NCBI RefSeq assembly: GCF_033542235.1
Contig: NZ_JAWRCU010000036.1
Coordinates: 1-17,332, forward strand
Source: JAWRCU01 sp033542235
Lineage (GTDB): Bacteria > Pseudomonadota > Alphaproteobacteria > Rhizobiales > Rhizobiaceae
Reading direction: 5' to 3'
DNA: 17,332 nucleotides
The stretch's first letter is position 1. Every line of letters starts with the position of its first letter. Position numbers and translations under genes: made by a program. This document shows, piece after piece, positions 14,404 to 17,332 of the stretch. The notes beneath the pieces are model-generated. The model was given only the letters and a program-made list of their open reading frames with translations. It made no database searches and was not told the origin of the DNA.

Positions 14404-15603
14404 TCACTGCGACGGGGCGGCGGCCGGTTCGACATCGCTGGTGAGGCCGTTTTCGTCCACCTTCACCTCCGCCGGCTGGACCGGCTGTCCGCCGCGCGCC
14501 TTCTGCAGCCCGTCGACGATCAGCCTGTCGCCCTCCTTCACATTCTCGCGAACGAGCCAGGCGTTGCGATACGCCTGCTCTGTCTGCAGCAGCCGCAGCT
14601 CGGCCTTGCCGTCGGCGTCGACGAACATGGCGGTCGCCTGGCCCTTGGCGTTGCGGCTCACCGCGCGCTGCGGGATGAGGAAGCCCTTGGTCCCCGTGCC
14701 GACTTCGACGCTGGCCCGCACCAACATGCCCGGCAGGAGAAGCCCTCGCGGATTGGCGATATGTGCCCGGACCGTGAAGGTCCCTGTCGTCTCGCTCACA
14801 TTCGCTTCGACGGCTTCGATCGTGCCAGTTTCTGGATATTCGGAACCATCCTCGAGTGTGAGCCGGACGTTGGGAGCGATGCGTTCCTGCTTGAGAGCGC
14901 CTTCGGCGATCATCCTGCGCACGCGCAGCAAGCTGGCGCTCGAAGCAGTCAGGTCCACAAACATCGGGTCGATCTGCCTGATCGTCGTCAGCGCGCCGGT
15001 CTGGTTGGCACCGACCAGCGCCCCCTCGGTCACGAGCGAGGTGCCGATTGACCCGGCGATGGGCGCCGTCACGCGCGTGTTGTCGAGGTTGATCTGTGCA
15101 GTCTCGACATTCGCATTGCCGGCGGCGAGATCGGCCTTAGCCTGCAGCAGGGTCGCGCGTGCGGCATCGACCTGCTGCGTGGAAACGACGTGGCGCCGTC
15201 CGAGTTCGTCCAGGCGCTGGAATTCGGTCTCGGCATTGGCGACGGCGGCCTGCGCCCGCTGGACGTTGGCCTTGGCCGCGTCGAGCGCTGCCCGATAGGG
15301 ACGGTCGTCGATCTGGTAGAGGACGTCGCCGGCCTTGACCTCGGATCCCTCCTGGAAGACGCGCTTCTGGATGATGCCGCTTACCTGCGGGCGGATCTCC
15401 GCCACGGCCGACGCGACAGTTCGGCCCGGCACCGTATCGACGAACGGCACCTCCTGCGCATGCAGCGTGATCACTCCAACCTGCACGGGAGCGGCGTTGG
15501 GGGGAGCGCCGGCGGACTGGTTGCGGTCGGAGCAGCCGCCGAGCGCTGTGCACGCCGCTGCAAGGAGAAGCGCTGCGACCTCGAGGAGGGCTGGATACCT
15601 CAC
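14404..15603 (-). CDS. RND efflux periplasmic adaptor (membrane fusion) lipoprotein, AcrA/MexA family
   Basis: A 399-residue adaptor that joins the RND trimer to an outer-membrane channel. It has a lipoprotein signal (YPALLEVAALLLAAACTALGGC; acylated cysteine at residue 24). The biotinyl-lipoyl-like halves follow: TVPGRTVASAVAEIRPQVSG at the front, and LDNTRVTAPIAGSIGTSLV after the hairpin. Between them is an alpha-helical coiled-coil hairpin (about residues 95-165, KANVQRAQAAVANAETEFQR). Beta-barrel and membrane-proximal domains end the chain. The GTG at 15603 is chosen because GGAGG lies exactly seven bases upstream and the signal peptide starts there; an ATG at 15663 would add 20 polar residues before it. 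It is the first gene of the operon. No TetR-type repressor gene is next to it, so control is not local as far as can be seen. Confidence 0.94.
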   Translation of the reverse strand: MRYPALLEVAALLLAAACTALGGCSDRNQSAGAPPNAAPVQVGVITLHAQEVPFVDTVPGRTVASAVAEIRPQVSGIIQKRVFQEGSEVKAGDVLYQIDDRPYRAALDAAKANVQRAQAAVANAETEFQRLDELGRRHVVSTQQVDAARATLLQAKADLAAGNANVETAQINLDNTRVTAPIAGSIGTSLVTEGALVGANQTGALTTIRQIDPMFVDLTASSASLLRVRRMIAEGALKQERIAPNVRLTLEDGSEYPETGTIEAVEANVSETTGTFTVRAHIANPRGLLLPGMLVRASVEVGTGTKGFLIPQRAVSRNAKGQATAMFVDADGKAELRLLQTEQAYRNAWLVRENVKEGDRLIVDGLQKARGGQPVQPAEVKVDENGLTSDVEPAAAPSQ

Positions 15604-15610
15604 GAAATTT

Positions 15611-15615
15611 CCTCC
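15611..15615 (-). promoter_or_regulatory. Ribosome binding site deciding the adaptor's GTG start
   Basis: GGAGG on the minus strand, seven bases before the GTG at 15603. The strength and spacing make this the likely start of the efflux adaptor. The remaining 194 bp up to the VOC gene show no gene and no clear operator. Confidence 0.7.
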
Positions 15616-15809
15616 GGTCCGCAATGCACTATTTGAACCCGCCGACGCACCTACCGCTGCCATAACGGCAAAGGCAGCGGATTGTTCATTGCTTCGGGTT
15701 AGAGGTGCTACCAGCCAGCGGCGAAGGGAACCGCCGGAAGGCTCCTGCTTTCATGGCGTGTTCTGCAGACCCGACAGGCTGGGGCGATCGGCATCGGTTG
15801 AATCAGACG

Positions 15810-16193
15810 TCAGTGGCGGGCCGGCTGAAACAGCTCGACGAAATTGCCTGACGGGTCGATCGCCAGGATCTGCGACCCGCCCGGTCCCGTCACGATATCG
15901 TTCCGGAACTCGACGCCGGCAGCTTTGAGCCGCGCAACCTCGGCAGCGAGATCCTCGACGATGAGGTGAATGCGGTTCCAGCCGCCCGGCTGCGGCTTTT
16001 CACCGTCCGGCATCGGCCGCCCTGCCGAGCTTGTCGGGCCGCTGAGCAACAGCCGCAACTGGCCTCGCCTGACGTCCGCGAAAGCCGGCGCGTAGCTGGA
16101 CAGAAGCGAAAAGCCAAGATGGTCGACGTACCACTTGATCGCGGCCTCCACGTCATCGACCATGTAGCGCACGTTGACTGTAGTATCCGACAT
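15810..16193 (-). CDS. VOC-fold protein (glyoxalase/bleomycin-resistance family)
   Basis: A 127-residue cytoplasmic protein built of two beta-alpha-beta-beta-beta units. The first unit holds VRYMVDDVEAAIKWYVDHLG at 8-27 and the second NRIHLIVEDLAAEVARLKAAG. The closing ILAIDPSGNFVELFQPA strand carries the glutamate that usually binds the metal in this superfamily. GGAGG lies five bases before the ATG at 16193. Members include glyoxalase I, extradiol dioxygenases and antibiotic-binding proteins; this short form cannot be placed among them. It is divergent from an intradiol dioxygenase-like gene, but a long repeat lies between them, so functional linkage is doubtful. Confidence 0.87.
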   Translation of the reverse strand: MSDTTVNVRYMVDDVEAAIKWYVDHLGFSLLSSYAPAFADVRRGQLRLLLSGPTSSAGRPMPDGEKPQPGGWNRIHLIVEDLAAEVARLKAAGVEFRNDIVTGPGGSQILAIDPSGNFVELFQPARH

Positions 16194-16235
16194 GCTTGCC
16201 TCCACGAGGTGTCTCCCGCTCCGCATTTACCGCAG

Positions 16236-16417
16236 GGCAATCGCATATGGCACGGCGGACCCCCACTCCGCCGAGCTTCGCTCGGCACCTCTCCCCTGCA
16301 AAAGGGGAGAGGAAGGGCGCCTGGCATTGCTGCCGGCGCTTCCTCTCCCCCGTCGATCGGGGAAGAGGTGGTTCGCGAAGCGAACCGGAGTGGAGGTCGA
16401 CCTCATGTGCGATTGCC
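16236..16417. repeat. Palindromic intergenic mosaic repeat, copy 2, with terminal inverted repeats
   Basis: A roughly 182-bp palindromic element. The outer arms are GGCAATCGCATATG at 16236-16249 and its near complement CATGTGCGATTGCC at 16404-16417, matching at 13 of 14 positions. Inside, CCACTCCG at 16263-16270 pairs with CGGAGTGG at 16386-16393. Each arm carries its own small hairpin: CCGAGC-TTC-GCTCGG at 16271-16285 and GGTTCGC-GAA-GCGAACC near 16370-16386. More stem-loops are at CTCCCCTGCAAAAGGGGAG and CTCTCCCCCGTCGATCGGGGAAGAG. It has no coding capacity. It fills most of the 363-bp gap between the VOC and dioxygenase genes; the remaining 139 bp (16418-16556) hold only the dioxygenase leader region. 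Confidence 0.75.
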
Positions 16418-16556
16418 TTGCCGCTTATAGGTAAGGTTGAGACGCAGCGCGGACTTTACAGAAATAGCTGCATGCTGACTTCCCCCGTTTGGCCGCACTC
16501 CCATCTATGATGTCAGTATCGCAGCGGCTGACTGCCGCCGATGAAGGAGGCACCAG

Positions 16557-17135
16557 ATGTTGCCGACCCGCCGCAGCGCCCTTATCGGTTTCCTCGCCGC
16601 CCCAGTTCTGTCCGCCCAGGCGCTGAGGTCCACCTTTTCGCAGCCGGCGCTATCGCCGACGCCCTCATGCGGCGACGAGGCGCCTACCCCCGCCAATGAC
16701 GAAGGTCCCTTCTTCAAGCCGGATGCGCCGCTCAGGCACGACCTCGCGCGCGACGCGCCTAAGGGCGAGAGGATCACGATCGCCGGCTATGTGCTCGACG
16801 AAACATGCCAGCCGGTGCCGCGCGCCCTCCTGCAGATCTGGCATGCCGACGAGACCGGCAGCTACGACAACACCGGCTTCCGCCTGCGCGGCCATCAATT
16901 CACGGACGAGGGCGGACGCTGGTGGTTCTCGACCATCGTGCCGGCGCTCTATCCCGGCCGCACGCGCCACTACCACTTCAAGGTGCAGCGGCGCGGCGGA
17001 GCGGTGCTGACCACGCAGCTGTTCTTTCCCGGCGAGCCGCGCAACAAGACCGACTGGCTGTTCGACGAGCGGCTGTTGCTTGCGATGAGCAAGGCGGCGG
17101 ATGGAAAGTTCGGTCGGTTCGATTTTGTGGTGTAG
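16557..17135 (+). CDS. Exported intradiol ring-cleavage dioxygenase-like protein
   Basis: A 192-residue protein of the intradiol dioxygenase family, which cleaves catechol-type rings between the two hydroxyls using non-haem Fe(III). All four expected iron ligands are visible: Y103 (GSYDN), Y132 (ALYPGR), H138 and H140 (RHYHFK). The family's EGPFF motif is at 49-53 and the beta-sandwich repeat around GYVLDETCQPVPRALLQIWHAD at 77-98. The N-terminus has a twin-arginine-type signal (TRRSALIGFLAAPVLSA). It lacks the helical N-terminal dimerisation domain of cytoplasmic catechol 1,2-dioxygenases (about 300 residues), so it belongs to the short exported group. GGAGG lies six bases before the ATG. 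No other aromatic-pathway gene is adjacent. Substrate unknown; export suggests that it acts outside the cytoplasm. Confidence 0.88.
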   Translation: MLPTRRSALIGFLAAPVLSAQALRSTFSQPALSPTPSCGDEAPTPANDEGPFFKPDAPLRHDLARDAPKGERITIAGYVLDETCQPVPRALLQIWHADETGSYDNTGFRLRGHQFTDEGGRWWFSTIVPALYPGRTRHYHFKVQRRGGAVLTTQLFFPGEPRNKTDWLFDERLLLAMSKAADGKFGRFDFVV

Positions 17136-17175
17136 GTCAATTGCGGTGCCGCTTGCGTCGAGACAGATGCAGCGG

Positions 17176-17218
17176 CTTCACGGCGCTGCGTTGCCGGAGC
17201 AAGCAGTCTGCCGTGAAG
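17176..17218 (+). terminator. Possible stem-loop downstream of dioxygenase gene
   Basis: CTTCACGGC at 17176-17184 and GCCGTGAAG at 17210-17218 are perfect 9-base arms around a 25-base loop, 40 bp after the dioxygenase stop. There is no T-run, so it is at best a weak terminator or message stabiliser. The rest of the window end (17136-17332) shows no gene. Confidence 0.3.
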
Positions 17219-17332
17219 AATTGCCAAGTCGCTGATTTGCAGTGGGAATTTGGGGCAGTCGAAGCTGCCGATTTTGCCGGAAAATAAGTCTTCGGCTGGG
17301 GATTCCTTGCAAAATGGATTTGTGATTCCGTT

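Noticed and set aside
12666..14444. A 592-codon open frame on the plus strand opposite the RND transporter gene
   Set aside because: It is an antisense shadow: composition dominated by His, Arg, Asp and Gly with no domain, while the opposite strand encodes a complete RND transporter.
15810..17135. VOC protein and intradiol dioxygenase as a paired aromatic-degradation unit
   Set aside because: They are divergent, separated by a long repeat, one is cytoplasmic and the other exported, and no other pathway gene is nearby.

Overview
The window looks like chromosomal or replicon DNA of an alphaproteobacterium, most likely Hyphomicrobiales/Rhizobiales of the Mesorhizobium/Sinorhizobium type. Reasons are the high GC content, frequent GTG starts with good Shine-Dalgarno sequences, palindromic intergenic mosaic repeats of the kind common in rhizobia, and gene families typical of that group. 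The genus call is inference. There are no rRNA or tRNA genes, CRISPR arrays or transposase genes.

Region 1 (about 90-7172) is the most interesting part. Five genes on the minus strand form an apparent operon, read 5896 to 177. In order they are a large N,N-dimethylformamidase (DMFase) beta-subunit-like protein, a NMT1/SsuA-type periplasmic binding protein, an ABC permease, an ABC ATPase (stop and start codons directly abutting), and a fumarylacetoacetate hydrolase (FAH)-family enzyme. A divergent LuxR-type regulator (6038-6850) is transcribed away from them. The 141-bp intergenic region holds a perfect 20-bp palindrome with related half-sites on both sides. The arrangement suggests regulated uptake and hydrolysis of an amide or N-formyl compound, with a further C-C or C-O cleavage step by the FAH-family enzyme. 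Known DMFase loci also carry a LuxR-family activator (dmfR), which supports the reading, but the DMFase small subunit is absent here. The end of the FAH-family gene runs into a palindromic repeat that appears to have replaced its last few codons.

Region 2 (about 6831-11167) holds small single genes: a three-helix membrane protein overlapping the regulator, a TolA/TonB C-terminal-like periplasmic protein, a zinc-ribbon protein, an exported four-cysteine protein, a 79-residue helical protein, a stand-alone 5'-3' exonuclease/flap-endonuclease-like protein, a small lipoprotein and a small two-helix membrane protein. Most are conserved-hypothetical in character.

Region 3 (11235-15603) is a two-gene RND efflux operon on the minus strand: a lipoprotein membrane-fusion adaptor followed by an AcrB/MexB-type HAE1 transporter. 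No outer-membrane channel or local regulator is visible beside it.

Region 4 (15810-17135) holds a VOC (glyoxalase/bleomycin-resistance fold) protein on the minus strand and a divergent, exported, short intradiol ring-cleavage dioxygenase-like protein. Between them is a roughly 180-bp palindromic mosaic repeat with terminal inverted repeats.
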